DNA of 50,399 nucleotides from NCBI GenBank assembly GCA_038524325.1, contig JBCBIS010000005.1, positions 1 through 50,399 on the forward strand. The letters are read 5' to 3'. The notes beneath the pieces were generated by a model. That model had not been told where the DNA came from. It was given only the letters and a program-made list of their open reading frames with translations, and did not search any database. The number at the start of each line of letters is the position of its first letter. Position 1 is the stretch's first letter. This document shows positions 42,818 to 50,399 of the stretch, in pieces. The position numbers were made by a program, and so were the translations under genes. Source of the stretch: Thermohalobaculum sp038524325 (GTDB lineage Bacteria > Pseudomonadota > Alphaproteobacteria > Rhodobacterales > Rhodobacteraceae).

Positions 42818-43867
42818 TCACTTGAGGTAGCCGCGCTCACCCCAGACTTTGTAGCCTTCGTTGAACTTGGTGTAGCTGTCCCACAGCTCTTTCACGTCTG
42901 GGTTCGATGCCAGCTCTTCGGCCAGCACTTCTTCCCAGGCGCCGCGCAACTGTTCCAGGATCGAGTCGGGCCAAGTCATGTTCTTCACGCCATCGGCCTC
43001 GTTGGCGATCATGGCTTCGAACTGAGAGGCTTCGCCATCAGCGATCATCTCGGCGATATTGGCGTCACAAGCGGTTTCGAGCATCGCCTGATACTCCTCA
43101 GGCAGCTCGTTCCACTTGTCCATATTGATCAACAGCTCGTTCGAGGTCGACTGCTGGTGCCAGCCCGGGAAGTAGTTGAACTTCGCGATCTGGTAGAAAC
43201 CATAGGAGCGGTCGATGGCGGGCATCGAGAACTCGGTCGCATCGATCGTGCCAAGCTCCAGTGCCGGGTAGATGTCGCCGCCAGCCAGCTGCTGGGTCGA
43301 AACACCAAACTTCTGCATCACTTTCGCGCCCACGCCGAAGAAGCGCATCTTCAGACCTTTGAGTTGGTCGAGCGAGGTGATCTCCTCGCGGAACCAACCC
43401 GAGGTCTCAGGCGGGATCATGCCGCAGAGCAGGAACTTGATGTTGTCGCGGGCATAGTATTTCTCGACCAACTCCTTGCCGCCGCCGTACTTGAACCAAG
43501 CAACGAATTCCGGCGCGGCCGGACCGAACGGCCAGGTCGAGGCAAAGGCGAAGACCGAGTTCTTGCCCTGGTTCGCGCCCGAGGTGCCAAAGGCCGCCTC
43601 GAAGGCACCTTGGCTGATCGGGTCGTAATAGGCATAGCCCCCGGCGAGCGCGCCGGGCTCGAACACCTTGATGTCGAAATCGCCGCCCGACATGCGCTTG
43701 ACCGCTTCGGCGATCCGGTGCGGCGGCGGGCCCAGAACGGCAACATTCTGGCCAAAGGCCGCGTGCATTTTCCAGCGCACTTTCTTCGCCTCGGCGGCAG
43801 GCGCCGAGATCAGGATGGCTGCGGCCGCCATGGCGGTCCCCAGCTTCGCGAGGAACTTGAAGGTCAT
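42818..43867 (-). CDS. TRAP transporter substrate-binding protein, TakP-like (DctP family)
   Basis: Periplasmic receptor of 349 residues with a Sec signal (residues 1-27, cleavage near PAAEA). The C-terminal two thirds follow the alpha-keto-acid receptor TakP of Rhodobacter sphaeroides: GWFREEI, GLKMRFFGVGAKVMQKFG, QQLAGGDIYPALELGTIDATEF and GFYQIAKFNYFPGW occur in the same order. Ligand is therefore probably a small 2-oxo or 2-hydroxy acid such as pyruvate or lactate (inference from memory of the family). GGGAGG is eight bases before the ATG at 43867. It is the first gene of dctP, dctQ, dctM. Confidence 0.9.
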   Translation of the reverse strand: MTFKFLAKLGTAMAAAAILISAPAAEAKKVRWKMHAAFGQNVAVLGPPPHRIAEAVKRMSGGDFDIKVFEPGALAGGYAYYDPISQGAFEAAFGTSGANQGKNSVFAFASTWPFGPAAPEFVAWFKYGGGKELVEKYYARDNIKFLLCGMIPPETSGWFREEITSLDQLKGLKMRFFGVGAKVMQKFGVSTQQLAGGDIYPALELGTIDATEFSMPAIDRSYGFYQIAKFNYFPGWHQQSTSNELLINMDKWNELPEEYQAMLETACDANIAEMIADGEASQFEAMIANEADGVKNMTWPDSILEQLRGAWEEVLAEELASNPDVKELWDSYTKFNEGYKVWGERGYLK

Positions 43868-44042
43868 TGGATTTCCTCCCACGGAAACATGTTTTGGTTT
43901 TTTCGGCACACCTTCTTGGCGGGCGCGTCACCGAGTCACACGGGCATTACCAACAGGTTTTCCTTTGAAGTCAACGTGCTTGGGCATCTTTTCGCTGAGG
44001 CCCGTGCATAATTTCGCCGCGTTCCCCGGAAGCATTCTTCCA

Positions 44043-44963
44043 CTAGTGCGCTCCCGCCCGGCTGCGGGTCCACACATATTCCAGCGCGACGCAGGCACAA
44101 ATGGCGATGATCGCCAAGACCTGGAGCAGAGCGAGCGTTTCGCCCAGGATCAAGACGGCCAGACCGGTTGCAATCACAGGCTTCAGAAAGAACAGATAGT
44201 TCGCCCTCTGACTGTCTGGCGCCGCCGCAAGCCCGGCCAGCCAGACCGCAAAGCAGATGCAGGTGTTCCAGATGCCGATGGTGAGGATGCCGACGATCTG
44301 CATCGGCTCCTTGTCGAACAAGGACAGCGGATCGACCCACACGCCCCAGCCAAGACCGACCACTGCATAGAGGTAGAAAAACCCCAGAGCAAAGCTGTAG
44401 GTGGTCATCCGCACCGGACCATAGGCCTGCACAAGAGGTTTCGCGAGGACGAGATACACCGCCCCCAAAAGCGCACAGGCCAGCGCCATCACCGTGCCGA
44501 TCAAATCGCGGCCACCAAAGCTGAGCCCCGCATCGACCGAGTTGGTCAGCAGCAGGGCCACCCCCAAAAAGGCGCCGAGGCCGCTCACCAGTTTCGGCTT
44601 GGTCATCGGGACCCCGTTCAAAACCCGATCCGTCATCACGACGAAGATCGGGATCGCGGTCACAACGGTGGCGACTTGGACGACCGAGGTGAAATCCAGT
44701 CCCCAGTGGAACAGCAACTGTCCGCTCGCCATCCCGATCCACGAGAGAAGCACGATCCGCAGGCCCTTTTCCCGCAATGGCGTGATCAGATCGCGTTGCC
44801 CGGGCCAGACCTGACACAGCAGCAGCAGCGCCAGGCCGCCCACCAGGAACCGCCACACCGAGAACTCCGGCCCCGGGGTCTCTGCGATCTTGGCCACGAA
44901 CTCGCTCGACGCATGGCCGCAGACCCCGATGAAGCATAAGAGATAGGCCATCCATGGCCGCAT
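44043..44963 (-). CDS. DMT-family (EamA) transporter
   Basis: Inner-membrane exporter-like protein of 306 residues with ten hydrophobic helices arranged as two EamA repeats, the first around residues 5-135 and the second around 150-290. ASSEFVAKIAETPGPEFSVWRF and YLFFLKPVIATGLAVLILGE are typical of the fold. Substrate is unknown; the family exports amino acids and other small metabolites. It is divergent from the small secreted protein gene and precedes the TRAP operon by 175 bases. Confidence 0.92.
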   Translation of the reverse strand: MRPWMAYLLCFIGVCGHASSEFVAKIAETPGPEFSVWRFLVGGLALLLLCQVWPGQRDLITPLREKGLRIVLLSWIGMASGQLLFHWGLDFTSVVQVATVVTAIPIFVVMTDRVLNGVPMTKPKLVSGLGAFLGVALLLTNSVDAGLSFGGRDLIGTVMALACALLGAVYLVLAKPLVQAYGPVRMTTYSFALGFFYLYAVVGLGWGVWVDPLSLFDKEPMQIVGILTIGIWNTCICFAVWLAGLAAAPDSQRANYLFFLKPVIATGLAVLILGETLALLQVLAIIAICACVALEYVWTRSRAGAH

Positions 44964-45067
44964 TGCGCCCTCTCCCCCACATCTTTCTCCGGGCGATGTT
45001 CTCAGGTGGCAGGGGAAAAAGAAACGGCCTTTTTTGCGCCGTCAGGCTGGTGATGGCGCGCTGCGTT

Positions 45068-45079
45068 CCCACATGTGGG
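45068..45079. promoter_or_regulatory. 12-bp perfect palindrome CCCACATGTGGG
   Basis: It lies 23 bases before the start codon of the small secreted protein, in the region shared with the divergent EamA gene. Could be a regulator binding site; could be chance. Confidence 0.3.
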
Positions 45080-45102
45080 GGCATAGCAAGAGGGAGTTGA
45101 AA

Positions 45103-45477
45103 ATGGCATCGATCCAAAACGCCTTGTCGGCCGGCCTGCTGGGGACCGCCCTTTTGCTCGGCAGCCCAGCGGCAGCAACAGAGCTGCGCTTTCTCTGCTC
45201 CGGGATCGGCGAGGAAGCCGCCACCGAAGAAGCCGCCTTCCCCCACAGTCTCAAACTCGTCTATGCGCAGCAGAACGGGCAGTATCTGGGCGATATCGCG
45301 ATCACCATTGGACGCAATGGCCAGACCTTGCTCGAGACGGTCTGCCCCGGCCCCTGGCTGCTCGCCAACCTGCCGGAGGGGACCTATAACCTCACCTCGA
45401 GTTTCGAGGGAAAGACGCAAGAGGGCCAGATCCGGATCGGCGGCGGCGCCCCCAAGCAGGTGACAATCCGCTTCTGA
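45103..45477 (+). CDS. Small secreted protein of unknown function
   Basis: A 124-residue protein with a signal peptide (MASIQNALSAGLLGTALLLG, cleavage near SPAAA). The mature part has two cysteines (FLCSG and TVCPG) that may form a disulfide, and a beta-sandwich-like end: LANLPEGTYNLTSSFEGKTQ resembles regulatory beta domains that decorate carboxypeptidases. GAGGGAG precedes the ATG at 45103; the frame opens at 45034 but the signal peptide fixes the start. It is convergent with the PhnP-like gene. Family not recognised. Confidence 0.8.
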   Translation: MASIQNALSAGLLGTALLLGSPAAATELRFLCSGIGEEAATEEAAFPHSLKLVYAQQNGQYLGDIAITIGRNGQTLLETVCPGPWLLANLPEGTYNLTSSFEGKTQEGQIRIGGGAPKQVTIRF

Positions 45478-45508
45478 AACGCTCCTCAGCGGCGCGCCCA
45501 CCCTGCGG

Positions 45509-46315
45509 CTAGAGCAGATACTCGCGCACCAGACCATCATGGGCGGGCGTGACCGTGTCGGGCGTCATCGCGTTCAATTCCGCATGGTCCAGATCGATAT
45601 GGAGATTCGTCAGGATCGCCTCGCCCGGTGCGGCCTGCGCGATCCAGGCCAGGGCCGTCTCGACATTCGCGTGGCTTGGATGCGGGGTCCAGCGCAGACT
45701 GTCGAGGACCCAGCAGGCCGCCCCCTCGACCGCCGCCCAACCGGCCTCGGACATCGCCGAGACATCCGGCAGATAGGCGAGCGGGCCGATCCGAAAGCCC
45801 AGAGCCTCGATCTCACCATGCGGCACATAGAACCCGTCGAGCCGGATCACCCCCCCTGCCCCGTCGATCTCCAGCGGTCCGTCGATCCGGTGCCGCTCCA
45901 TGATGGGAGGGTAGGACGAGCCGGGGGGCTGCTCGAAGACATAGCCGAACCGGCGCATCAGCGTCGCCTCGGTCGCGGCGTCCATCCAGGCGGCCAGGCA
46001 TGCGCGACGATTGAAGACCACCATGCGCAAATCGTCGATGCCGTGGACATGATCGGCATGGTCATGGGTGAAGACGACCGCGTCGAGCAAGCCCACACCG
46101 GCGGCCATCAACTGGTGGCGGATATCGGCGCCCGCATCGATCAGCACATTGGTCACGCCTCCGGCACCGAGGCGCTGGACCAGCAAGGCACAGCGGGTGC
46201 GCCGGTTCTTCGGGTTGTCCGGATCGCAGGCGCCCCAATTCGGCCCCTCGGGCCCGATGCGCGGCACCCCGCCCGAGGAACCGCAGCCCAGAATGGTGAA
46301 TCTCAGCCGGTCCAT
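45509..46315 (-). CDS. Metallo-beta-lactamase-fold hydrolase, PhnP-like
   Basis: The 268-residue protein begins FTILGCGSSGGVPRIGP and carries the metal motif THDHADHVHGIDDL (His84, His86, Asp88, His89), typical of PhnP-type phosphodiesterases, which cleave cyclic ribose phosphates. The CDPDNPKNRRTRC segment with two cysteines resembles the structural zinc site of PhnP. Exact substrate unknown. The ATG at 46315 overlaps the tatD end by 13 bases and lacks a clear ribosome-binding site; coupling with tatD is likely. The order tatD then this gene recurs in Rhodobacteraceae. Confidence 0.9.
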   Translation of the reverse strand: MDRLRFTILGCGSSGGVPRIGPEGPNWGACDPDNPKNRRTRCALLVQRLGAGGVTNVLIDAGADIRHQLMAAGVGLLDAVVFTHDHADHVHGIDDLRMVVFNRRACLAAWMDAATEATLMRRFGYVFEQPPGSSYPPIMERHRIDGPLEIDGAGGVIRLDGFYVPHGEIEALGFRIGPLAYLPDVSAMSEAGWAAVEGAACWVLDSLRWTPHPSHANVETALAWIAQAAPGEAILTNLHIDLDHAELNAMTPDTVTPAHDGLVREYLL

Positions 46316-47097
46316 GCGGCGGCTTTCGCGAACAGGCGGTCGAAATTGGCCGTGGTCGCGGCGCAAAACGCGTCATAGGAGACGCCCATCGTCTCGGCCC
46401 CTTTGGCCGCGGTCAGCGCGGTATAGGCCGGCTCGCAGGTTTTTCCGCGATGCGGCGGTGGCGCAAGATAGGGGCTGTCGGTTTCCACCAGAATCCGGTC
46501 GAGCGGGGCCGCAGCGAAGATCTCGCGCAGTTCGGTCGACCGCGGAAAGGCGGCAATGCCGGACATCGAGAGATAGAAGCCGAGGTCGAGGCAGGTCTCG
46601 GCCAGGGCTTGGCCCGAGGAAAAACAATGCATGACACAGTCATAGGCGCCGGCCGCATGCTCCTCGGCCAGAATGCGCGCCATATCCGCGTCAGCGGCGC
46701 GGGAATGGATGATCAGCGGCAGGCCGGTCTGTCGGCAAGCCTCGATATGCACCCGCAGGCTTTCTTCCTGCAGCTTTGCAGTCTCGGCGGTGTAATGAAA
46801 ATCGAGCCCGGTTTCACCAATACCGACCATTTTCGGATGCATGGCGAGGGCTGTGAGCTCCTCGACCGTCGCCATAGGTTCCTCGGCCATGTGCAGCGGG
46901 TGGCTGCCGGCTGCGAAGAACACCTCTACATGCCCCTCGGCAATGGCTTGGACCGTGGAGGCATTCTTCAGCCGGGTGCAGATCGTGACCATCCGCGTGA
47001 CCCCAGCCGCGACCGCCCGGGCCACGATGTCGCCCCGGGTCCCCTCGAATTGCGGGAAGTCCAGATGACAATGGCTGTCGACCAGGCTCGGGATCAT
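46303..47097 (-). CDS. tatD: TatD-family metal-dependent deoxyribonuclease
   Basis: A 264-residue TIM-barrel hydrolase. It begins SLVDSHCHLDFPQFEG with the HxH metal motif, then GIGETGLDFHY, IHSRAADADMARIL, CVMHCFSSG and VETDSPYLAPPPHRGKTCEP. Such enzymes have 3'-5' DNase activity and a role in repair or RNA/DNA quality control. The ATG at 47097 has GGAG upstream; the frame starts with a TTG four codons earlier. It follows holB by 34 bases. Confidence 0.95.
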   Translation of the reverse strand: MIPSLVDSHCHLDFPQFEGTRGDIVARAVAAGVTRMVTICTRLKNASTVQAIAEGHVEVFFAAGSHPLHMAEEPMATVEELTALAMHPKMVGIGETGLDFHYTAETAKLQEESLRVHIEACRQTGLPLIIHSRAADADMARILAEEHAAGAYDCVMHCFSSGQALAETCLDLGFYLSMSGIAAFPRSTELREIFAAAPLDRILVETDSPYLAPPPHRGKTCEPAYTALTAAKGAETMGVSYDAFCAATTANFDRLFAKAAAWTG

Positions 47098-47131
47098 CAG
47101 GGGCTCCAATGGAGGCTATGCAGGGGCGCGT

Positions 47132-48271
47132 TCAGGCGGTCTCACGGCGCCGGGCGAGAGTGGCGTCAAGGTCGAGGCAGGTATCTATGATGGTCTGGCC
47201 AGGGTCAAGATTGACCGCCATCGCGTGGCGAAACCGCTCGGCCGTGCGGCTGGCCATTTCCGCCCAAACCTGCGCGTCGCGGGGCGTGCGGGCCAACCTG
47301 CCCGCCAGGGCCGCCTCACCCGGGGCGGCCTCCACCAAAGGCGCGCCGGTCGCCGCGGCGCGGGCCATCCGGGCCATCAGCGTCTGGAAGAGATCGGCCA
47401 GCAGAGGATATGTCTCGGCCCCGGCCTTCCCCGTGGCGAGATCGGCGAGCCGCAAAATCTCGCTGCGACGCAGATGCCCGGGGCCGAGAAGCGCGATCAG
47501 TTGCGCATAGAGCGCCAGCCCCTCCCCCGCCGAAAGCCGCGCCGCGCGGCCGACCGACCCGCGCGCAAGCTCTGCGAGCCCCGGGACATCGGCGGCGGGC
47601 GGCGCCGCCCCCGCCAGGGTCAAGGCTTCCGCCAGATCCTCGGCCCCGAGCGGTGCGAGGTCGAGGGTCCGGCAGCGCGAGCGAATGGTCGGCAGCAACC
47701 CACCCGGCGCATGCGAGACCAGGAGGATCAACACCTTCGCCGGTGGCTCTTCGAGCATCTTCAGCAGCGCGTTCGCGGCCGAACGGTTCATTGCATCGGC
47801 AGGGTCGACGATCACCACACGCCAGCCGCCATCGGCCGCGCTGAGTTGCAGGAACCCTTTGGCGGCGCGGACATCCTCGACCACGATCTGGGTTTTCGGC
47901 TTGCCGGTCTTCTCGTTGACGCCGAGGCGCAGGACGGACAGGCGCGGTTCGGCCCCGGCGCGCATTCGTGCGAGGACAGGACAGTCATTGGGCATGTCGA
48001 GAGAGGATGGCGGCGCCGGCGGGTCGCCAAACAGCCCCCCGCCCTCCACCGGGCCATCGGCGATGACCGCCCGGGCGATGCGATAGGCGAGCGTGGCCTT
48101 GCCGATCCCCTCCGGCCCGCGGATCAACCAAGCGTGATGCAGCCGGTCCTCGCGCCATGCCGCCAGAAAGCCCTGCTCCGCCGCCGCCTGCCCGATCAGC
48201 CGCGCGGTGTGTCGCGGGTGCGGACATCCCGGGACCCGGTCCGGCTCGATCGGCGCGTCTGGCTCAGCCAC
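47132..48271 (-). CDS. holB: DNA polymerase III subunit delta' (HolB)
   Basis: Clamp-loader AAA+ subunit of 379 residues. Visible motifs are HHAWLIRGPEGIGKATLAYR (Walker A 52-59), VVIVDPADAMNRSAANALLK (the sensor region) and LLVSHAPGGLLPTIRSRCR with the SRC motif. The central four-cysteine zinc knuckle of many delta' or gamma subunits is not evident. GTG start overlaps tmk by eight bases. The order tmk, holB, tatD is common in alphaproteobacteria. Confidence 0.95.
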   Translation of the reverse strand: MAEPDAPIEPDRVPGCPHPRHTARLIGQAAAEQGFLAAWREDRLHHAWLIRGPEGIGKATLAYRIARAVIADGPVEGGGLFGDPPAPPSSLDMPNDCPVLARMRAGAEPRLSVLRLGVNEKTGKPKTQIVVEDVRAAKGFLQLSAADGGWRVVIVDPADAMNRSAANALLKMLEEPPAKVLILLVSHAPGGLLPTIRSRCRTLDLAPLGAEDLAEALTLAGAAPPAADVPGLAELARGSVGRAARLSAGEGLALYAQLIALLGPGHLRRSEILRLADLATGKAGAETYPLLADLFQTLMARMARAAATGAPLVEAAPGEAALAGRLARTPRDAQVWAEMASRTAERFRHAMAVNLDPGQTIIDTCLDLDATLARRRETA

Positions 48272-48896
48272 CGATCAGATCCTCCAACGCTGCGCAGGTG
48301 CGGGCGAACACCTGCCCAGCCGTTCCGGACGCGTCGATCAGCCGGACCCGCGCAGGCTCCGCAGCGGCGATTTCGTGGAAGGCCGAGCGCAGGCCTCCCT
48401 GAAAGGCAACCCCGCGCCGCTCGAACCGATCCTCGCGCGACGCAGCCCCCGCCGCGCGCCGATCCGCGCGGGCCCTCGCGTCTTCGGGAGACAGATCATA
48501 GATCAGGGTGCGGACCGGATCGAGGCCAATCAGGCGCGCATGAAGCTCCTCGATCTCTGCCGCGAGGTCGCCTTTGCCCTGATAGGCCCGGGTTGAGTCG
48601 ATATAGCGGTCCGAGATCACCACCTGTCCTCGTTCCAGAGCCGGTCGGATGATTTTCTCGACATGATCACGCCGGGCCGCGGTGAACAGCAATAACTCGG
48701 TGGTGGCGGACCAATCGCCGCCATCCGCCTCGACCAGCAAGCGGCGGATCGCTTCGCCTCCGGGGGAGCCACCCGGCTCGCGCGTCAGCACGACCTCACG
48801 GCCCTTCGTCCGAAGATGCTGGGCCAGCATCGCCGCCTGCGTGCTTTTGCCGGCCCCGTCGATCCCCTCGACGGTCAGGAACAGCCCATCCGGCAT
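48264..48896 (-). CDS. tmk: Thymidylate kinase
   Basis: Phosphorylates dTMP to dTDP. The 210-residue protein has the P-loop EGIDGAGKST (10-19), REPGGSPGGEAIR, and SDRYIDSTRAYQG. It starts four bases after the dacC-type gene and overlaps holB by eight bases, so the two replication genes are probably co-translated. Confidence 0.96.
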   Translation of the reverse strand: MPDGLFLTVEGIDGAGKSTQAAMLAQHLRTKGREVVLTREPGGSPGGEAIRRLLVEADGGDWSATTELLLFTAARRDHVEKIIRPALERGQVVISDRYIDSTRAYQGKGDLAAEIEELHARLIGLDPVRTLIYDLSPEDARARADRRAAGAASREDRFERRGVAFQGGLRSAFHEIAAAEPARVRLIDASGTAGQVFARTCAALEDLIGG

Positions 48897-48900
48897 CCGG

Positions 48901-50040
48901 TCAGCCGTCGCTCGGCAGAATGCGCTCGATCATCAGGGTCGCCGCCGCTTCGAGCCGGGCGAGGAACCCGCCCTCGGCCACCGCATGGCTTGCGACCAGG
49001 GGAATCGTAACGGGAGGCATCTGAGGCGCCGACATCTCGATCTCTCCCAGACGCGCCCCGGCGGCAATCGGGGCCGTGACCGGGCCGCGATACTTGATCG
49101 CCAGTTTCGCCTCATCCAGCCGGCCATTGGGCGCGAGGACGGTGACGTCATGTTCGGGCACCAGAGGGACCGTGGCGGACGACCCGATCCAGACATCCGC
49201 CGTCGCGAGAGGCTCACCCGCGCGATAGAGCGCGCGGCTTTCAAAGGCGCGGAAGGCCCAGTTCACCAGACGTTCAGCCTCCTGCTTGCGCTGGGCCGCC
49301 GACTCGAGGCCGGTCACCACCACCACGATCCGCCGATCGCCGCGTTTGGCCGACGCCGCGAGACCATAGCCCGCCTCCTCGGTATGCCCCGTCTTCAGCC
49401 CATCCGACCCGATCCCCAGCTTGAGCAACGGGTTCCGGTTCGATTGGGTGATCCCGTCCCAGGTGAATTCGGTCTCGCTGAAATAGGCGTAGTGATCCGG
49501 GAACTCCGTGATCAGCCGGATCGACAGATTGGCGATGTCGCGCACGCTCATCCGTTGCTCGGGGTCGGGCCAACCTGTAGCGTTGGAGAAAGTCGAGGTC
49601 GTCAGCCCAAGCTCGTGCGCCCGCTCGGTCATCCGGGCGGAGAAAGCTTCCTCGGTGCCGGCCATCGCTTCGGCCAGGGCCACGGCTGCGTCATTGCCGG
49701 ATTGAACAATCACACCGCGCAGCAGATTCTCGACACTGACCACCTCGCCCGCGCGCAGGAACATCTTGGAGCCGCGCATCTGAGAGGCCCGCTCCGACGT
49801 CCGGAACCGGTCGGCCAGGGCCAACTGGCCCGAGTCGAGCGCTTCGAACACCATGTTCAGCGTCATGAGCTTGGACATCGACGCCGGAGGCAGCGGCGCA
49901 TCGACATTCTTCTCCAGAAGAACCGCACCAGACGTCAGATCGACGATCATGGCGGCCCGCGCCGGAGTGCTTTGCTGTGCCTCAGCCGGCATTTGGAGCG
50001 CGAGGACCGCGCAAAACGCGGCGAAAAGTCGGATCATCAT
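48901..50040 (-). CDS. D-alanyl-D-alanine carboxypeptidase (DacC/PBP5-6 type)
   Basis: Low-molecular-weight penicillin-binding protein that trims the terminal D-Ala from peptidoglycan stems. The 379-residue precursor has a signal peptide (residues 1-21), active-site SMSK (Ser54, Lys57), SGN (114-116) and KTG (216-218), then the C-terminal PBP5-type beta domain and an amphipathic anchor-like end (LARLEAAATLMIERIL). Two ATGs are adjacent, 50040 and 50037; GAGG suits either. It follows the SPOR-domain gene by four bases. Confidence 0.95.
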   Translation of the reverse strand: MMIRLFAAFCAVLALQMPAEAQQSTPARAAMIVDLTSGAVLLEKNVDAPLPPASMSKLMTLNMVFEALDSGQLALADRFRTSERASQMRGSKMFLRAGEVVSVENLLRGVIVQSGNDAAVALAEAMAGTEEAFSARMTERAHELGLTTSTFSNATGWPDPEQRMSVRDIANLSIRLITEFPDHYAYFSETEFTWDGITQSNRNPLLKLGIGSDGLKTGHTEEAGYGLAASAKRGDRRIVVVVTGLESAAQRKQEAERLVNWAFRAFESRALYRAGEPLATADVWIGSSATVPLVPEHDVTVLAPNGRLDEAKLAIKYRGPVTAPIAAGARLGEIEMSAPQMPPVTIPLVASHAVAEGGFLARLEAAATLMIERILPSDG

Positions 50041-50044
50041 CACC

Positions 50045-50249
50045 TCACCCCTTTGTCGCGATCGCGTCGGGCACGCCCATCGCCCGGATCGCATCAAGCG
50101 CTGCACGCTGACGCCCGGAACTGTCGAATGGCCCGGCGACCACCTGGGTGAGCGTGCGCTCGTTGCGGGTAGAGACCCGCCCCGCGGCCGGAAATCCCGC
50201 CTTCTTGATCCGTTCGATCAACCGATCGGCGTTGTCCTTCACCCCGAAA
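50045..50249 (-). CDS. SPOR-domain protein, C-terminal part (truncated by the fold-back)
   Basis: The last 67 codons of a SPOR domain, which binds denuded septal peptidoglycan, reading from FGVKDNADRLIERIKKAG to the end. Upstream of 50249 the frame no longer continues in a sensible way: the missing linker and first beta strand are on the opposite strand (50250-50399). An apparent ATG-started frame to 50311 is an artefact of this junction. In Rhodobacteraceae the gene before dacC is usually an RlpA-type SPOR lytic transglycosylase, so that is the best guess. Coupled to the carboxypeptidase gene four bases downstream. Confidence 0.75.
50212..50249. repeat. Inverted repeat, left arm (38 bp)
   Basis: Exact reverse complement of 50362-50399, with no mismatch in 38 bases. 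The right arm ends at the last base of the window, so the true length of the repeat is unknown. The arms are separated by 112 bases. See the finding on the fold-back. Confidence 0.97.
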
Positions 50250-50399
50250 CCGTGGCAGAGACGCGCGAGCCGGTCACACCGGAGCCGGAGGTCGCCGCGG
50301 CCGCGCCGCAACCCACTCGCGCCGAACCTGCCAGCGGCACGCTGTTCGTCGTGGCGGGCACTTTCGGGGTGAAGGACAACGCCGATCGGTTGATCGAAC
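50250..50399 (+). other. Misoriented upstream part of the same SPOR-domain gene, including the right repeat arm
   Basis: Read on the plus strand from 50252 the frame encodes a Pro-, Glu- and Ala-rich linker (for example REPVTPEPEVAAAAPQP), then TLFVVAGTFGVKDNADRLIE, which is the beginning of the SPOR domain. The last 38 bases repeat the codons at the start of the minus-strand fragment at 50045-50249. Joined at that repeat the two fragments give one continuous, normal SPOR domain. The piece is therefore in reverse orientation relative to the rest of the window. Confidence 0.85.

Noticed and set aside
43936..45540. A 534-codon minus-strand frame
   Set aside because: It overlaps the EamA gene in another frame and the secreted-protein gene on the opposite strand, both of which have clear protein features.
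50045..50311. An 88-codon gene starting at an ATG at 50311
   Set aside because: Its first 21 or so codons come from the flipped segment after 50249 and are not real protein sequence; only the SPOR part is genuine.
1..50399. CRISPR arrays, prophage genes, insertion sequences, toxin-antitoxin pairs
   Set aside because: No regularly spaced repeats, integrase, transposase, phage structural gene or small paired toxin-antitoxin frames were seen; the only repeats are the short ones listed.

Overview
The window is GC-rich chromosomal DNA from an alphaproteobacterium, almost certainly of the Rhodobacteraceae (order Rhodobacterales). The clearest sign is a complete, contiguous division and cell wall (dcw) cluster in the order usual for that family, preceded by an UpsM-type leader and flanked by family-typical neighbours (class II DAHP synthase, two-domain cold-shock protein plus DUF192 protein, TRAP transporter). 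No phage, plasmid, insertion sequence or CRISPR array was recognised.

Layout. 1-2.5 kb: an HxlR-type regulator, a secreted protein of unknown function, a LysR regulator, then a short stretch ending in a strong intrinsic terminator that may encode a small RNA. 2.5-7.5 kb: msrP without msrQ, a translationally coupled aroG-serB pair, and a GlxA-type AraC regulator coupled to a small thioesterase. 7.5-16.5 kb: tRNA-Pro(TGG), the DUF192 and cold-shock pair, a lipoprotein of unknown function, DUF2147, aminopeptidase P, DUF427, a ClC chloride channel, a second thioesterase and a D-lactate-dehydrogenase-type flavoprotein. 16.5-17.1 kb: a gap of about 640 bases with a repeat, a hairpin and no credible gene.

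17.1-40.2 kb: transcription runs right to left as mraZ, rsmH, ftsL, ftsI, murE, murF, mraY, murD, ftsW, murG, murC, murB, ddl, ftsQ, ftsA, ftsZ, then a terminator, lpxC, bamD and recN. Most junctions from mraZ to ftsA overlap by 1-13 bases or are separated by only a few, implying translational coupling. These genes make UDP-MurNAc-pentapeptide (murB to murF, ddl), convert it to lipid II and flip or polymerise it at the septum (mraY, murG, ftsW, ftsI), and build the Z-ring (ftsZ, ftsA, ftsQ, ftsL). The mraZ leader has three 10-bp-spaced GGGA repeats (MraZ boxes), a promoter and an internal terminator, the arrangement that yields the small RNA UpsM in Rhodobacter sphaeroides.

40.3-50.4 kb: a TakP-like TRAP transporter (dctP, attenuator, dctQ, dctM), an EamA exporter, a small secreted protein, and an operon of a SPOR-domain protein, dacC-type carboxypeptidase, tmk, holB, tatD and a PhnP-like hydrolase.

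The last 150 bases are not colinear with the rest. A perfect 38-base inverted repeat (50212-50249 and 50362-50399) shows that the right end is a fold-back. The two halves of one SPOR-domain gene lie on opposite strands, which most likely marks an assembly or amplification chimera at a contig end. No clearly new defence or metabolic system was found. The most rewarding items are the fold-back, the UpsM and MraZ control region, the candidate small RNA near 2.4 kb and the unexplained gap near 16.8 kb.
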